Below are positions 13,113 to 25,035 of a DNA stretch of 64,000 nt, in pieces. The stretch is from Lycocorax pyrrhopterus obiensis (lineage: Eukaryota > Chordata > Aves > Passeriformes > Paradisaeidae): positions 109,070,930 through 109,134,929 of the forward strand of contig JACSVZ010000002.1 of NCBI GenBank assembly GCA_014706295.1. The letters run 5' to 3'. Within the stretch, counting starts at the first letter, position 1; each line of letters opens with the position of its first letter. The notes beneath the pieces were generated by a model. The model was not told where the DNA came from. It saw only the letters and a list, made by a program, of their open reading frames with translations, and ran no database searches. The translations under genes and the position numbers were made by a program.

Positions 13113-14724
13113 CTTAGGAGCATCTGGATTGTGTAGGAAAGATGCAAATAAATTAAATGACAGCATGACACTGGTCTTGTTTCTTCACCATTGTAATAGA
13201 AAGGATGTAGAACTAAAAAGATTATTCAAGGGATCCACAGAAATACCAAAAGAAAGTCTAATCCTGAGTGCAGCAGACAATACTAGAAACCAGCCAAATC
13301 AACCAAAAAATCCACAAAGCCAGATTAGCTTTAGGGGCTCACTGAACTTCTTTTCCCAACAAATGTCCTTTTCTGTCCAACACCACCACCGCAACACCAG
13401 AGGTCTCGTGAGTAACAGAAGTTCATGTTATGTACATGAAGCAGCTACCTGTGAATAGATGGGAATTAATGCAGAACATTCTTTCAGTCTTCCAACAGCC
13501 AGTTATGATGGGAATGCCTGATAAATGTCCCTATGCTGTTTTATTTTGTTGTATTTTCAATACTGAAAACAATGAAGGTATTTCAAAGGCAGTTGTAATG
13601 AAGTACTCAATTATTACAGACTTTTAGCATGGGGGATGAGATGGGAATAAAACCTGTATGATTTGGAATACAGCCACTAAAGGCAAGGAAATACAAATGT
13701 AAAAAAATTGAAATAGAGACATAAAAAGGTGAAAATTAAGTCAAAACCACAAAACATAGAGAAGTGATAGTAACAGCAAGCTTTTTCTGTCTAAATGTAC
13801 TAAGGTGACAAAGGCAGCATTCAGTAAATAACAAACGAATATGTACCTGTTTCAACAACTGGCTGATTGTAAAAATTTTTGCACGACCTCGCTGTGAAAC
13901 CTGAAACATTGCAGTTGCAACATTTTTCTCAAGAACATTTGTGAGGCATACTCAAATCCTCTGTTTAATACTACATATACTGGAATCAAAACTAAATTTA
14001 GAAGCAGCTGTTTTAATAGAATCTTGCTTTGCGCATATTTTTAATATTTTTATATAAGTGGGAATGAATAACGAAATCTGGAAAGGTGCTATCTTCCATG
14101 CATCATTTCCAACTAAAACATGAGAAGGAAGAGCCAAAAAACCAGACTATGTGACTGTTTGTTTAGAGTGTTTGGGGGATGCTATCAGGTTTCCTTGAGG
14201 CGCTGAAGGTCCTCGGGGCTGCCCTGGACCTTTTCTTGATAAAACAGGCTAAGCATCGTGGTAGCTAGGCGTGATTTTTTCCCCCCACTAAACTGTGTAT
14301 TTACGGAAAAATAAGGTTTAATGTTACCAAACGAAGAAGGCAAGGCGGGACATCGGTGCTGCTGAGAGGACAAAGGAGGGAACAGGCACTGAATAGATGG
14401 ATACAGAAAACCTTGAATAATTTCTAACTCGTTTCAATCCGAACAAAAAAAACCCTAATCTATTTAGATAATATTCCTAATGCAGTTTAATATCTGGGCG
14501 AGGGGAGGAAACAGGGGCGAAAACCCCGCATCACAATATCCTGCAACTCAGGAAGGTGTGCCAAGTCCCTTCGCTCCGCATTTCGTGGGTATCTTAATCC
14601 TGGGTCATCCAATTAAAGAAAACCTCCTTCGGCGGTTTTACGAGCGCAGCACATCAACTCCCTTTGTTTACACACTGGAACAAGATGTTCTTTCCTGTTC
14701 CGACAAGAAATGGAGCTGAAACGC
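13113..14724. other. Upstream flank of the ASXL3 CpG island, no gene recognised
   Basis: AT-rich until about 14150 and then gradually GC-richer. No repeat family recognised; distal promoter elements may lie here but none can be named from sequence alone. Confidence 0.5.
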
Positions 14725-15081
14725 TAACGCGGGGTCCCTGCGCGCTGGCACCGGCCCGCCCGCGGCTGGCTTTGGCTCGGCGCATTCCCACAGCGGGTCC
14801 GGCCGAAGCGAGGAGGGCACGGGCGGGCACCTCCGGGGCGGGGGACTGCCCCAGCCGTAAGTAAGAGCCAGCGAGCAGCTCGCACGCCGCGGGAGGGCTG
14901 GGCGGTATTTTGGGCCGGTTTCACGGAACGCGGTGCGGCGTGCGCCGGGCAGAGGGCGGAGAGCGAGGAGAAGGGGCCGAGGGGGCCGAGAGGGCCGCCC
15001 CCGCCGCCACCTCCGACCGCCGCCCCCGCCCCGGCAGCGCCCCCAGCGCCGCGTCCCCGGGGAGCCGCCGCGGAGCACCAC

Positions 15082-15093
15082 GGGAGTTGTAGT
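15082..15093 (-). promoter_or_regulatory. ZNF143/THAP11-type site (ACTACAACTCCC)
   Basis: The minus strand reads ACTACAACTCCCGTGG, matching the left and central parts of the SBS/ZNF143 consensus ACTACAnnTCCCAG. These sites cluster just upstream of start sites in CpG-island promoters. The 3' part (AGCATGC in the best sites) is not conserved here, so binding strength is uncertain. Confidence 0.6.
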
Positions 15094-15247
15094 GCGGAGG
15101 CGCCGGCCGGCCCGCCATCCTGCTCCCCTCCCCGCCGCCCCCGGCCCGCGGCCCCGCTCTCGCGAGGCTTGGGGGGCGGGCGCGCTCTGGGGCGGGGGGC
15201 GCCGCCGCCGCCGCGGGGATGTTGGGCGCGGGCGCGGTTCCCCCGCG

Positions 15248-15255
15248 TGACGTCA
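15248..15255 (+). promoter_or_regulatory. Consensus CRE palindrome TGACGTCA
   Basis: A perfect 8-base CREB/ATF site lies 260 bases upstream of the ASXL3 start codon within the CpG island. Full CREs with an intact CpG are typical of proximal promoters, so the main transcription start may lie shortly downstream. Occupancy is inference. Confidence 0.7.
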
Positions 15256-15338
15256 CAGCGCATTGTTGTGAGCGCGGCGGAGCATCCCTCAAGCTGTCAC
15301 AGCTGTGCCGCCGCCGCGGGGAGCCGCTCCCCCCGCCC

Positions 15339-15490
15339 TCCTCCTCCTCCTCCTCCTCCTCCTCCGCCCCCGCCCCTCCCGCCCCGGGGGCTCCAGAGCT
15401 CGGTGTCACCGTATCATTGTCCGTGCGGAACCCCTCCGGGCCCCCCCCCCCCCCACTCCCGGTCCGCCCTCCCCCCGCTCCCCCCCCCCC
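15339..15490 (+). repeat. Pyrimidine/C-run tracts in the ASXL3 leader
   Basis: (TCC)9 at 15339-15365, a run of 14 C at 15441-15454 and a run of 11 C at 15480-15490, the last only 24 bases before the start codon. The complementary strand is G-rich, so G-quadruplex, i-motif or R-loop formation is possible. Run lengths may also carry sequencing or assembly error. Confidence 0.8.
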
Positions 15491-15501
15491 GAACCACCTC
15501 A

Positions 15502-15518
15502 ATGAGATGCAAACATGA
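15502..15518 (+). promoter_or_regulatory. ASXL3: Two upstream ATGs next to the ASXL3 start codon
   Basis: ATG at 15502 (weak context, T at -3) opens a frame that overlaps the coding start out of frame. In the unspliced sequence that frame runs to a stop at about 15609; in the spliced mRNA it would continue into exon 2. ATG at 15507 (G at -3) encodes Met-Gln-Thr and stops at TGA 15516-15518, which overlaps the main ATG at 15515-15517 as ATGA. Both would be in any mRNA that starts upstream of 15500, so they may lower or tune ASXL3 translation. Confidence 0.6.
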
Positions 15519-15568
15519 AAGACAAGAGGAAGAAGAAGGACCGCACCTGGGCCGAGGCTGCCCGCCTG
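15515..15568 (+). CDS. ASXL3: ASXL3 coding exon 1 (start codon to splice donor)
   Basis: Encodes the first 18 residues, MKDKRKKKDRTWAEAARL, which I recognise as the ASXL3 N-terminus; ASXL1 and ASXL2 differ here (remembered starts MKDKQKKKK and MREKGRRKK). ASXL3 is a nuclear scaffold that binds and stimulates the H2A-K119 deubiquitinase BAP1 (family knowledge). The lysine/arginine-rich start leads into helix 1 of the HARE-HTH domain. The start is fixed by an in-frame TGA at 15503-15505; 15515 is the first in-frame ATG after it and has A at -3 and A at +4. The exon ends in phase 0 at a consensus donor GTAGGT (15569). Joined to 41471-41553 it continues the ASXL3 frame without a break. It lies in a CpG island, as expected for a broadly expressed chromatin gene. 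Identification is close to certain; the transcription start site is not visible. Confidence 0.95.
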
Positions 15569-15596
15569 GTAGGTGCCGCGGTTGCAGCGGCAGCAT

Positions 15597-15634
15597 TGTG
15601 TGTGTGTGAGTGTGTGTGTGAGTGTGCTTGTGCG
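15597..15634 (+). repeat. GT-rich microsatellite at the start of intron 1
   Basis: Interrupted (TG)n with TGAGTG variants begins about 29 bases after the exon 1 donor and is followed by GC-rich and GA-rich low complexity up to about 15830. Confidence 0.75.
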
Positions 15635-16037
15635 CGGGGTGAGCGCGTCCCGCCGCCGCCAGCCCGGCGTGCTGCCCGCCCGCCGCTTTGTTGCCGGCGG
15701 TCGGGGCCACTGTGGGGTGGGACGGGAGGGGGAGAGACAGAGGGAGCGAGAGCGTGCGAGCGAGTCTGGGGGAAAGAGTGTGCGAGGGACTCCGAGTGAG
15801 AGGGAGAACGAGTGAGAGAGAGCCGAGGCGTGTGTGCGAGGGAGCGGGAAGAAGCGCGGGAGTGCCCGTGCGGGAGCGGCGGGAGGGTGCGGGTGCGTGC
15901 GCCCGGCGGAGCCGGGCTGGCGGTCCGGGCAGCCCGCGGCTCTGCCGCCCGACCCCGCCTGCCTGGAGAGGAGAAATACGTACGTCCCTTCCGCGGTGTG
16001 TGCGTGTGGAAATGCCTCTATTATTTTCTTCTTTTTG

Positions 16038-16040
<3 letters not shown>

Positions 16041-16068
<28 letters not shown>
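16041..16068 (+). repeat. (GT)14 microsatellite
   Basis: Fourteen uninterrupted GT units just outside the CpG island. Likely polymorphic. Confidence 0.9.
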
Positions 16069-16072
<4 letters not shown>

Positions 16073-19000
16073 ACCCAGGGATCGTGTCTGTCTCTGCAAA
16101 GTTCATGCATCAGATATCCCGAGGAAATCCCTCCTTTTAATCTAGTGAAAAGTGAAATAGCCGGGAATTGCCTTTCCATCCCTTTAGTGCGGACAGGACA
16201 GGGGTGAGGGGCGTTAGAGACAACTCTGTCCTGGGATTTCGCTTCACCCTCTCTACTTCCACCACCGAGCCGGGCAATATCCAGGGCAACGTAACCCGCT
16301 TCTGGAAAGGCTCCGTGGCTCTGGAGACCCGGTCCATTCCCACTTCATTAAGAAACCGTCTCCCTTACCCTGCTGTATCTGTTTTCATGATACTGTGTTA
16401 GTGTTTGCTAAGTGTAACAGAGCACATTGTTTATGTTGTTTTTCCGTTTCGGAGTATGTCTGGGTTCTCTCCATTCTAGGAATTTTACAACAAATAGTTA
16501 CGCACGGTACAGCACGTATGGCTGTACACGTCCGTATGCGTGTCTTCTGCAAAGTTGGGTCTGGTTCAGCTCCAGCCGAGTGCGTAGAAAGATGACAAAG
16601 CTGGAAAGATAGTCTGCTGGCTACGTTGCTTTTTTGTATCTACGCGAACTTTATTTTTCATTCATCTCTGATACAGACTGAATTGTTTAAGTAACATGCC
16701 ATTACTAGCGTTGCATTTGTTTCTGGTAGTGGGTAATAATATCCTATTACTAGTATTTGTTTAGTGTATTTGTGAAGCACTTACCTTGTAAAAATGTTTT
16801 CACCTCGTTATACGAATTCCTAGATAGGAAGTTCAGCCTCTCTCTCCTACGTAAGTAATTACAAGGTATTAGACAGACACTACCTATAGATGTCTCTGTA
16901 AGCTGTATCGAAGTACTCTCGTAGGCTTGGGCAGTGCTAAATTCTGATGTGGCTCATTGTACATCCCCCAACATTTTGTAATAATGCAGCATTAGTGAAG
17001 ATGCTCTGATATGGTGTCGCTACTGTACGCTCTTATTTCTCGTGATTGTAACACAAGTTTTACTGCAGTAAAATACTCACTCACCTTTGCCAAAATAGTT
17101 TTGGCAGAAGATGTTGCTATGGTACTTGTTTCTCCTTGCTCTAAGCTGATGAACATGCATTCAAAAATATAAAATACATCAATTGCTATCCTAACTTTAC
17201 TCTTTCAAGTTGCTGCTACAGTTACCATTGTAAGCTGTATTTTGTTTGACAAATGTGCATAAAGGAATTTATTGTGTATCGAGTAAAATTGCTATTCCCA
17301 TGTGGTCTAATACATGGAAAAGTTTAAAGCCTCTGGAGAACAAAGGCTGAGCCACTGCTGTGGAGAAAGGCTACGAGTCTTATTTTCATGATGTCCTACT
17401 GCATCACATTTCCCCCCAGAAGAGTAATGATTTGCTAAAATCAAGTAGAATGTAAGATGATACACTGTTGTACATAAGTGGTGGAGATACACAAGGTCCA
17501 CAGTGTGGTTTTGTCCAGCCTCCTGGGGTTGCCAAGTTCTGCAGAGCTTGTCCCGAGTCTGTTATGTGAATGATATGTGCTGCTGCTCAGACTAACTACA
17601 GTCTTTCACTGGTCTTTGCTTTTTGTTTATAGTCACATGTTTGCAAATCACAATGAAAGATTGAAGCCAAAATTGCTGCTCCTTACAGTGTTTTATGTTA
17701 GGACACTGATGGTTCATTATGACTTGTTTTCTTGAGATACATCGATAATGTATTATTGCAAGGTTTGATTAAATCAATTTCTTTCCACAGACAAGTAAAC
17801 AATGAAGTGATTGATACCCACTCACAAAAAACGACTCATGACTTACCTAGATCAATATGTTGTAAAATTGTATAGTGCTGAATTATTTTTAGGCAAAAGA
17901 GAGTGAATTAATACATAGAGCAACTGAATGGATATTTACATTGTAGATTTTCTATAAAAGCCCTTACATTGCAACAATATTAGGCTTTCAAAGTGAAGTG
18001 CTAAAAGTATGAAATGATACTGATAACATTGCTGGCCTTGCTGTTTCACTCTGTTGTTCATGTCCATAGATTACAATGTACACTTTAAAAGATATACTTG
18101 CATGCCAGTTTCCCAACTATTTTAAGTTCACTCACTAGGGATGCAGAATTATAATTATGTTTTCTTTGTTTGTTGTGAGGTGCCGGACTTAATTTTTTGT
18201 ACACCTTTCAAACAGTGCTGGAGCAGATTTTTATTTTATGTTTCAGTTGTACAAACACAGCTATTATTAGCAGCACCCAGTAGCTTCCCAAATGCAAATG
18301 TTTCTATACTTGCAACATGCCTATAAGGTTAAGTATTTTGACCTCTGCTTTACCCATGCAGAGTTGAGACAGGGAAAGATTAAGTACCTTACTCAAAGCT
18401 GTTCAGGAAATCTGTGGGAGAGGTAGTTATGATACCAACAGTGTCTCTGTAGTAGTTCTGCTTCGCAGTCGTAAAATTATCTTCCTTCTGTGGCTACACT
18501 TTTGCCTCACTCATTCTCTGTTACTACTTCTCTCACAGTAATTATGACAGAAATTGATATGGTCATGTCTCTGTATTCAATCTGTATTGAAACTCCTCAG
18601 GTACTGTATAATAGTCATGGATAAAAAGGAGCACAAAAACTGGACTTGAGTCTGAAATTGTTTCACAGCTCTCCATTTCCCATATTCACAATGAAAAAAG
18701 CGGAAATACTTCAGAAAAATATATTACATGGCAGTCTTAAAACACATTGTAATGTGTAAGTGGTGAGGCTCCAAGCTGACTGTCAGTGTTATATTTACCC
18801 ATTTTCAGTATTTGATTAAGGGGTCTTTGAAAACTTAAGTTCCCGCAATGCAGTGTTTTTTCAAGCTGTTCCCTTAATTTTTAAAGTATAAGCGGGAAAG
18901 GACTCCCATTATATTAATCTCTTGCTGTAAATATGTGATACAGGCAATAAAGCAGGAGCCACTGGCATGTCCTGTATCAGAACTTGCATTTTATGGATGA

Positions 19001-21900
19001 AGTCTCCTGCAGAGAGTCAAATCTTTCTGTCTGTGACACGCTGCTTTTTTCCTCATGCAAGTCTGCTTATCTTAGGGCAAGGCATAGCCCAGCTTACAAG
19101 CATTCCTGAGAAATGAACGCATGTGCAGGATCAATGGAATGGTGGCATACCACTAACAGTTCATGTTACAGAGCCCATTTTGTACAACACACATTTTTAT
19201 GGACAAAATTGCGACTTGTCTTTACAATCTGCCAAAGGGCATATCTTTGATGTAGACCCGATATGTCAACTCACTTTGTACTTTGCAGCAGACTACAGCA
19301 GTGCTTATTGTATGACCTGGGCATTATCTCAATGCCAGTTTTCTGCTTTTTGTGTCTCATAGACTAAGATGGAACACTTAAAAGAATGAGAACAAAAGAA
19401 AACCTTTCAAGGCAGGAGGAGAAACATCCTGTCTTTCCTCTGTCTTTTAGTTGATCCTCATTTGATGTAGCCGTATTGTTGTTTTCTGATCATACATGGA
19501 ACTCATTAAAATTGTATAGAAAGGTTAAACACTTGAGTAGTTAGAGCAATTTGTAGTGATTCCTTTCAGATGAAAAATCTTCTCTCCGTTCAGCTTCACA
19601 AGGACTCTCAAGCTATTGCTGGAAGTCCTGAAATGGTGAATTCTGCCTCTTAAAAATTTAATGTCATAAAATTCTGCATAAAAACTATTGAAATGAGAAA
19701 TACTGAGAACAAAACATGCCCAAGGATACTCTGCCACGTAAGACCCAATGACAGTTTTAAGTAGGCTGCAGTGATCCAACTTTTATCATCTGATTTCTAG
19801 ACATGATCCTTTGTTATTTGTAGAACTTTGAACCAAAGGCCTGGACAGAATGAGTGGAGGCTCGTCACTTTGGGAATGCAGAGCTCAGAAGCATAGACTG
19901 TCTGCCTATGAAGGGTGATAGTTGATGGTAACATTTTAAAAGGATTTTTTTTTATTAATAGCTTTCCCTTATTATTGCCTTTTCCTCTTTCCTGTAAGTG
20001 GTATTTTGAAATGCAGCTCAGTTAAGTCTCTGCCACAAGCTGACAATAAAGCAGAAGAAAATCCCAAGAATGAGAACAGTAGTCCTTGTTTGGTTATTTG
20101 TGTGCTGGATTGCCTCTCTAGTATTTTTGCTCTTTCTTCTCCAAATTTTGTTGTGAAAGAAAGGTTTTCTTGTGTTACTGAAGACTTATGTGCTTTACAA
20201 TTCTGTGGAGAGTCCTTGTGGTTCAGGTGACGTGTGCATATTGGGTGAGTAATATTCATGTCTTAATTCTTGTGTTTCTTGCAGTAGTCATCTGACAGGA
20301 TCCAGCTCTTAACTAAGAGCTGTTTGCTTCCTCTTGTAAACTTTAAGAAAATTATGCTAATTAATTAGGGAAACTGGTGCTGGAAAAAACCATGAAAACC
20401 AACCATTGGAATTGTTAGCTTGCATGCTACTGTTTAATGTGGCTGGCTGTCCAAAAGCTGATTGTTGCTTCATCTGGTATGCTGAGATAGTGTAGTTGAA
20501 ACAGATCATGTTGTGGTATGGAAGTATTTTTGTATTGCATCTTCATATTTGAAGACCACAAATGAAACAAAAAAGTAGAAGAGTAATTTCTGCATAGCTA
20601 GACCATTGATAATAATCCCTTTGACTTTTAGGTTAAGTCTTTGATTTTGTTACTGTAAATAATGTTGCTAAGCATTGTGCTAAAGGAGCTTTGTGTATCT
20701 TTAAAAATGGGAAATTTGACATAACTTTGTTTTATGGTATTAAGGATTTCTTTGTTGTTGGCTTCACAGAGACCTGCTATTATTTCCGTATTTGTCCTGA
20801 GTTAATTCTTTTTCAGACATGCAGAAACATTGTGGCTAGGGAAGTTTTGATGGCCTTTCTCTTTGATCCACAATCAATGGTGCTTTGAAGAGCTATATTT
20901 TAGTTTGATAGGCTCTAGGGTTTCCTCCAGTTTTTTATTCAAAGTAATTTTTGCAGTTGTTAGACAAGGTTGAACCTGCACTTATTTTTTTTTCTACCTT
21001 CTGTGGTTTTAGTTGTCAGTATTTTATTTTGTTAGTGTGAAATACCATTAATAAGTGTGGCTTTAGTATTTTTTTTATTTTAAAAGGTGTTCTACAATGT
21101 CATCTATTTCAGCTCACCTTCTGTATTTTTCTAGGCTAGACTGAGAGAAATGAGATTCTAACTCTTTATCTTGAGGCAGCCCTTTAACCCTTGGCATCAC
21201 AGACCTTTAGGTAGGCAGGAACCTTATCCAGGAGTGGGACCTGTTCTCTGTAATGTCACATTACTTCTGTCAAAGCAGGGTAACATGGGAGAAAACCCTT
21301 ACAGGAACCTAACTATGAGCATTCCTCGGTAGTGTGCAGGCGTTCCCCATGCCTTAAGGTATGATTTAATGTTGCCTGTTCCAGTGAATGTTTCCAGTGT
21401 CTTCTGTCTTACCTTTCTCTGTAGAAGAGCCAATATTTTCCTGTCATACTGGATTTTCTGTTGAAATAACTGATCTGTTTTTTTTTCTTCTTCCAAGAGT
21501 AGATTTGGTCAATTGCATGTGCAATCACAGTGAAATAGTTTCCACTAACCACACTCAAGACCCTACCACCCTTCACAGCTAGGGAGCTTTGGATTTGATA
21601 GCCCAGTTCACCAATTCCCTGGATCCAAACCATGCCATTGCAGCATCTTAGTCTGGACCAGGTAGCGTGCTGTTCTCAAGGTGAAAAGCCAGACTTATTG
21701 TACTTCCTGCTGGAGCTTTTTTTGTTCTTTATACTGTGATCAGCAAATTACAGCCATGTGGAGAATCATGTGCTAAACTTGACCTCTTGGCTTTGGAGCA
21801 ATTGTTTTTCTTTTGGTGGGTTTTTTGTTTGGTTGGTTGGGTTTTTTTTAAATGTTGTGAGCTTCAAAATGTTTTCTGTTTTGCTGGGTGTGATGATGAT
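16069..21900. other. Intron 1, no repeat or exon recognised
   Basis: AT-rich sequence with short random open frames only. Conserved non-coding elements would be expected in introns of this kind of developmental regulator, but they cannot be recognised without an alignment. Confidence 0.5.
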
Positions 21901-24100
21901 GGTCTTGGTATTCCTTGTAAATAGCAATAACTAAATAGAGGCCTCCTTTTGTGCTCTCAAGACCTGGAAGAAGATGTGATTAGTGGAAATTATTTAGTTA
22001 TGGTTCCATGGGTTCCAGATGAATTTGAGCAAATCCTCCTTCTGAGGAACTAGCAGACTGAAGAAACCAAATATCTTAGCCTTCACTCTGGGTCAGCTTC
22101 TAATGCAAAGGCAAAACAACAAGCAGCACATCCTGGTACAGCCCATTTGCTCATCCTGTGAGTTCAGGTTGCAAATTCTTGTGCTGCTCAAGTGCAACAG
22201 ATTGGTCATAAGTGGTCCATTTAATCACTTACCAACTTTGAATGGCAATTACCCTCCCTGAAGAACCCCCAATTGTTGACATACTGACCCTCTGAGGCTG
22301 CTCTCTTTTTGAGAAGTCCTGCCAGATAGTTTTTTGTTGCTGGAGTTCCTGTCTTGGGAGGGGATGTACGTGCTGGGAATGTAAAATGGTAGCGAAGTAC
22401 CTACTGATTACCTGCAGCTAATCTTGGTTTGAAAGGATGACCTACAACTTTCTGAATGGTGATAGGGCTTTAGCACAGACATCAGGAGTGTCAGGAGACA
22501 GATAAGCACATGCTGTCTTCCTGGAGCTTCTTTGATGTCAGTGCACTGATTGTGGTTAGGGATGGCACTTAGTGCTGAAGGGGTCTAGAGGAGCTCCGTT
22601 CACTTTGGTTCAAGCAAGCCCTGATGTTTCCAATGTTGGAACAGGAATCTCTGAGTAATCTGATGTTTTCATCCTTTGACTTAACTTCTTGAGCTCAGCG
22701 GAACAAAATCTGTGGACCCTGGCATGTGACTTTCCTCAGTATCGGAGGACCTTTTCCTTGAGTTTTTTAACTTATGGGATCCAGCTTTTGCATTGCAGGT
22801 TATGACTGATGTGGCCTCTTGTACCTCAGGTGTCTGAGAAGATTTGTTTTGTAGTGGAGCATTGAGTTTTGTTTCTGTCTGACAGCATTTGCCAGGATGA
22901 GCGGCCACAGTTCAGTCTGTTACTCTGGAATCATCAGACTCATTAGAGGATTGGGCTGTAGTTCTGTGTAGAAGATATTCCAGGTCACATCCTAGATTAT
23001 TGTTCATGATTTTGGATCATCAGAAAGTAATTTAGAAGGTACATATTACATGCTGTGTTTTGAAGCTTGTCCTCCTATATACATAGATTGGTCTAGACAA
23101 GCCTATGATGAGAATCTCCTCAGTGCTTGCAGAGGGTCAGCTCTAGAGATCATTATCCTGTGGGTGCCAGTTGCATCCTATAGAGCATAGTCTTATTTAC
23201 AGAAAACAACATTTCCTAAACCTCTACAACTTCAGAAGTGTTCCTTGAGAGACAAGATCCTGACCTACTAGGTTATTTGCTTTGGAGAACTTAAGGCTAT
23301 TTTCTTTCTTTTTTGTGAATTTGCTTAGATCTTATAGACAGGAATTTAATGAATGGTTCTAGTCAGGGTTTATAACTGTTTTATCCTAGTTAGCTTCCTG
23401 TGAACTTTGACATCTAGAGAGGGAAGATAGTATTAGCTGAAGTATATATCAAACATTTGAAGGTCAAAGTTTTATTCCATTTCAGCTGACTCTTAGCAGC
23501 CTGGAGAACCTGCCAAACTGTGTGTAGCAGTTCACATATTTGGTGAGATGCCTTGTGAAATGTCTAGAGTCTAGTAAATAACAGTCAAATTCATGTCCCA
23601 TATGATTTGTTCCTGCTTTTGTGACTTGAACCTTCTTTTTATATAAGATGAGGCTTTACCACTATTGTTGTATTGCCAAAGTACTTAACTTCATTTTTCA
23701 TTAAGTGATACCATCTGGTTTGATTATTTCTTTTTCTGTCCCATAAATTTAAACTGAATATCTATTGATACCTATTTTTAGAGAAATGTTAATTCTTTTT
23801 ATGCCTCAAAATTCCCTGTTATCCATCACCTGCTGGCATTGCTGTATCAGAGAAGCATGTGACATTCCACGTCACTATGCCTGTCTGCCAACATTACCTA
23901 GGAAGTGTAATGGGAAAAAAATAGATTCTTATTGTCCATAGCCTGCTGTCATTCTTCTGGACCAAGATTCTGGCAGCTGTCTCCAAACCATGACATTATC
24001 TTTTCATACTACCTTCTTTAATCTCATTTGGCAGTTCTGTCATTTAGAAATTCTGGACAGGTAAGACCAATGAGAATCTCTTTGGAACTTGCCGCTTAGA
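21900..24100 (-). pseudogene. Unidentified antisense coding-like relic
   Basis: I do not recognise this sequence. Several minus-strand runs look like eroded protein sequence rather than random AT-rich translation: an open run of about 75 codons at 22681-22908 rich in Ser, Lys, Thr and Glu (with KNSRKRSSDTEESHMPGS), then in shifted frames KTSDYSEIPVPTLETSG (about 22620-22670), KTACAYLSPDTPD (about 22470-22515) and TPATKNYLAGLLKKRAASE (about 22295-22350). Stops and frame changes separate them, and no introns are evident. A processed pseudogene or an old transposon gene would look like this, but so could chance. The limits are rough. Confidence 0.25.
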
Positions 24101-24135
24101 TTGAGAAAAGCATCTTAATTAGAGGATTACTTTGA

Positions 24136-24185
24136 TAATCATAGAAGGTGGAGTTGGAAAAGGCCTCAAGGTCACCTTGTCTGTC
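24136..24185 (-). mobile_element. Short CR1 3'-end fragment, antisense
   Basis: AATCATAGAAGGTGGAGTTGGAAAAGGCC-type sequence is the reverse complement of a CR1 3' end. Only about 50 bases, so assignment is moderate. Confidence 0.55.
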
Positions 24186-24987
24186 AAGACTTGAAAAGAA
24201 GTCATACAACCCAAGTTAGTTTTAGTTTTGTGAAATCAATAAAATTAGTAACTTTTATTTCTGATGGGAGCTATGAATTGTCTGGCCTTTGCCAGAATCT
24301 GCTCTTTTAGTGAAAATTTACATTCTGCTTTAAAAAATGTGAGAACTAAGAAAATAAAATTATTATGAAAAGTTGTCCAATGGGTTTGATTTAGAATTCA
24401 GATGCATTATGTGTTTTTTCTGACAGTGACTAGACAGAAAGCATCAATTTTCTTGTACATATTGAGAATTCTGTATTCAGTTAATGGTTCTCATTCATAT
24501 TCTCTGGTTTTTTGAGGCATTTTGGGCTTAGTCTTGTGATTTTTTTTTTGAGAGTTTGATGCGGCAATGCTGCAGCAGGTTTGTACGTAGAGCAGTAGTG
24601 CTTAATGCATTCTAATCTATTCCATAATTTGTTTCATTCATAATGCAGATTTTTGAGACATTTTGCAAGCACACATCTTCTGTTTTAAAAATGTAAAAGT
24701 AGAATAATGTAGTGAGGCTCATCATCTAGGTGTGGAATAAGCTCAGAATTCACTGTAGAAGAAATCTCCAAATAATGTACTATTAAAGAGATGTTAATAC
24801 CTTTTTGTTACTGGTTTCAGGATGACCTATGGCTCCATAGGTGTGTGCCTTCGTGAAGGTGCCCTCCTGGGCAACAGCTAAAGTGCTTTTTGCTAGATAT
24901 CCCAGTAGGAAATATTTGGTGGGAGGGAAGAATAAGGATTAAATCTTTTGATGCCATCCCTTGAATTCCTGACTTGCAGTCCTAATC

Positions 24988-25035
24988 TTTTATATATATT
25001 TATAAAATATATATAAATATATAAAAATATATGTA
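24988..25035 (+). repeat. (AT)-rich tract
   Basis: TATATATTTATAAAATATAT-type low complexity. Confidence 0.85.

Larger units (their letters stand above)
14725..15975. promoter_or_regulatory. ASXL3: CpG island / promoter region of ASXL3
   Basis: Base composition changes abruptly from AT-rich flank to GC- and CpG-dense sequence around 14725 and back around 15975. The island contains GC boxes (for example GGGGCGGGG at 14836-14844 and the G/C run at about 15189-15200), a cAMP-response element, a ZNF143/THAP11-like site, the 5' untranslated region and coding exon 1. There is no convincing TATA box, so initiation is probably dispersed. Long open frames on both strands here are by-products of high GC, not genes. 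The boundaries are by eye. Confidence 0.85.

Noticed and set aside
13039..13458. 139-codon plus-strand frame
   Set aside because: Its first part is the CR1 3' UTR tail and the rest is unrelated flank.
14921..16099. A 392-codon minus-strand open frame and other long frames across the CpG island
   Set aside because: GC-rich sequence lacks stop codons by composition. The translations are Arg/Pro/Gly/Ser repeats with microsatellite-derived His-Thr runs, overlap ASXL3 exon 1 and show no domain.
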